Origin: Sporolactobacillus sp. THM19-2
GTDB lineage: Bacteria > Bacillota > Bacilli > Bacillales > Sporolactobacillaceae
Direction of reading: 5' to 3'
Length of the DNA stretch: 64,000 nucleotides
Assembly: GCF_004153195.1 (NCBI RefSeq)
Contig: NZ_SEMC01000004.1
Span: 181,342 to 245,341 of the forward strand
The notes under the pieces are model-generated. The model was given only the letters and a program-made list of their open reading frames with translations. It did no database searches and was not told the origin of the DNA. Positions 63,684-64,000 of this stretch are shown in pieces (within the stretch, counting starts at the first letter, position 1; the number at the start of each line of letters is the position of its first letter). The position numbers and the translations under genes were made by a program.

Positions 63684-63847
63684 CTGAGTATGGTTTTCAC
63701 TATTATCTTACTTCATCCCGGCGCTCCTGTCATAAAATACATTCGATTTTTTCCATTTTTAAAAGGGTATGTATCATACGTTCAAGTTGAGTCCGTATAA
63801 TTGTGTAAAAAGGGTTTCTGAATATGAGAAAATGTTGAGCAGGGAAT

Positions 63848-63890
63848 CTGTTTTTCTGGAGGGGCTGGCCAGCCCCCTCCAGAAAAACAG
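63848..63890. repeat. near-perfect 43-bp palindrome
   Basis: The left arm (63848-63868) and right arm (63869-63890) are inverted copies that differ by one extra G, with practically no loop (TGGCCA centre). Runs of T/A inside both arms would allow terminator function on either strand; it stands 180 bp from any gene. Confidence 0.6.
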
Positions 63891-64000
63891 CGGGATTTCA
63901 TTTCTCTCTCGTCTCTGTCATTTTTTTCATAGAAAATGAGCCGGAGCCCATCATCTCAGTTAGAATAGAGTTAACCAAAAACCAAATTCTAAAGGAGAGA

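Larger units (their letters stand above)
63670..64000. other. region before a gene that starts beyond the window
   Basis: No complete gene. A long palindrome (63848-63890) is listed separately. The last bases, AAAGGAGAGA (63991-64000), look like a ribosome binding site for a + strand gene starting outside. Confidence 0.5.

Noticed and set aside
1..64000. tRNA and rRNA genes, CRISPR arrays, prophage or secretion clusters
   Set aside because: None were seen on reading both strands; rnpB, the TPP riboswitch and the asnS leader are the only structured RNAs I can support.

Overview
The window looks like the chromosome of a spore-forming member of the Bacillales with moderate GC content. The gene order dapB-mgsA-cca-birA-panC-tseB-aspB-asnS-dnaD-nth-ypoC / ponA-recU, and later mrfA-mrfB-ypsA-gpsB-rnpB-ypsC, is that of the Bacillus subtilis yp- region. 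SpoIIP shows that the organism sporulates. Several usual neighbours are missing (panB, panD, bshA, bshB1, dinG, ypmA), the pantothenate kinase is the type II form, and the recombinase is XerS-like. A Sporolactobacillaceae-like lineage would fit, but that placement is inference.

Layout. 1-9.7 kb is mixed accessory and housekeeping material: a hydrolase end, a PAP2 phosphatase, an aldo/keto reductase, a MerR-like coiled-coil regulator behind a palindrome, an atypical Nramp-family carrier with a cre-like site, a small His/Asp-tailed protein, an anchored amidase, CoaW and a YitT protein. 9.8-20.3 kb is one long + strand block for lysine synthesis (dapB), methylglyoxal (mgsA), CCA addition (cca), biotin (birA), pantothenate (panC), envelope growth (tseB), Asp/Asn metabolism (aspB, asnS), replication restart (dnaD) and base excision repair (nth). 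ponA and recU converge on it. 23.7-28.5 kb holds small yp-type genes and a TPP-riboswitch-controlled thiamine ECF importer (ykoE-ykoD-ykoC). 28.5-35.0 kb has an acyl-CoA ligase, spoIIP, the remnant of a short-chain dehydrogenase, and a scoA-scoB-AtoE-type ketone body/short-chain acid operon with a cre-like site.

35.8-40.4 kb holds a FchA/FolD-like folate pair, xerS under a clear sigma-A promoter, and 14 bp behind xerS a 28-bp dif-like 11-6-11 sequence, then xpt and corA. Gene polarity changes there: about 29 of 42 genes to the left run on +, and 19 of 22 to the right run on -. Four GAGAAGGG octamers (the B. subtilis SpoIIIE recognition sequence) also point inwards from both sides. I read position 38.8 kb as the likely replication terminus/dimer-resolution locus.

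41-64 kb carries a shrunken IS30-type element, a MarR regulator, a nucleotidyltransferase-like/methyltransferase fusion, ferredoxin-NADP reductase, two small membrane proteins, parC-parE, an M32 carboxypeptidase, the ypsC-rnpB-gpsB-ypsA-mrfB-mrfA series, a sirtuin, a HAD phosphatase and a thioredoxin-domain gene (yyaL type) broken by a 17-bp insertion exactly at its CxxC motif.

The points most worth a second look are the dif/terminus locus, a folded leader before asnS that is not a T-box, nth and ypsA reading frames whose Shine-Dalgarno sites point to AUA and ACG rather than a normal start, the divergent FolD next to a separate cyclohydrolase-type protein, and the broken yyaL.
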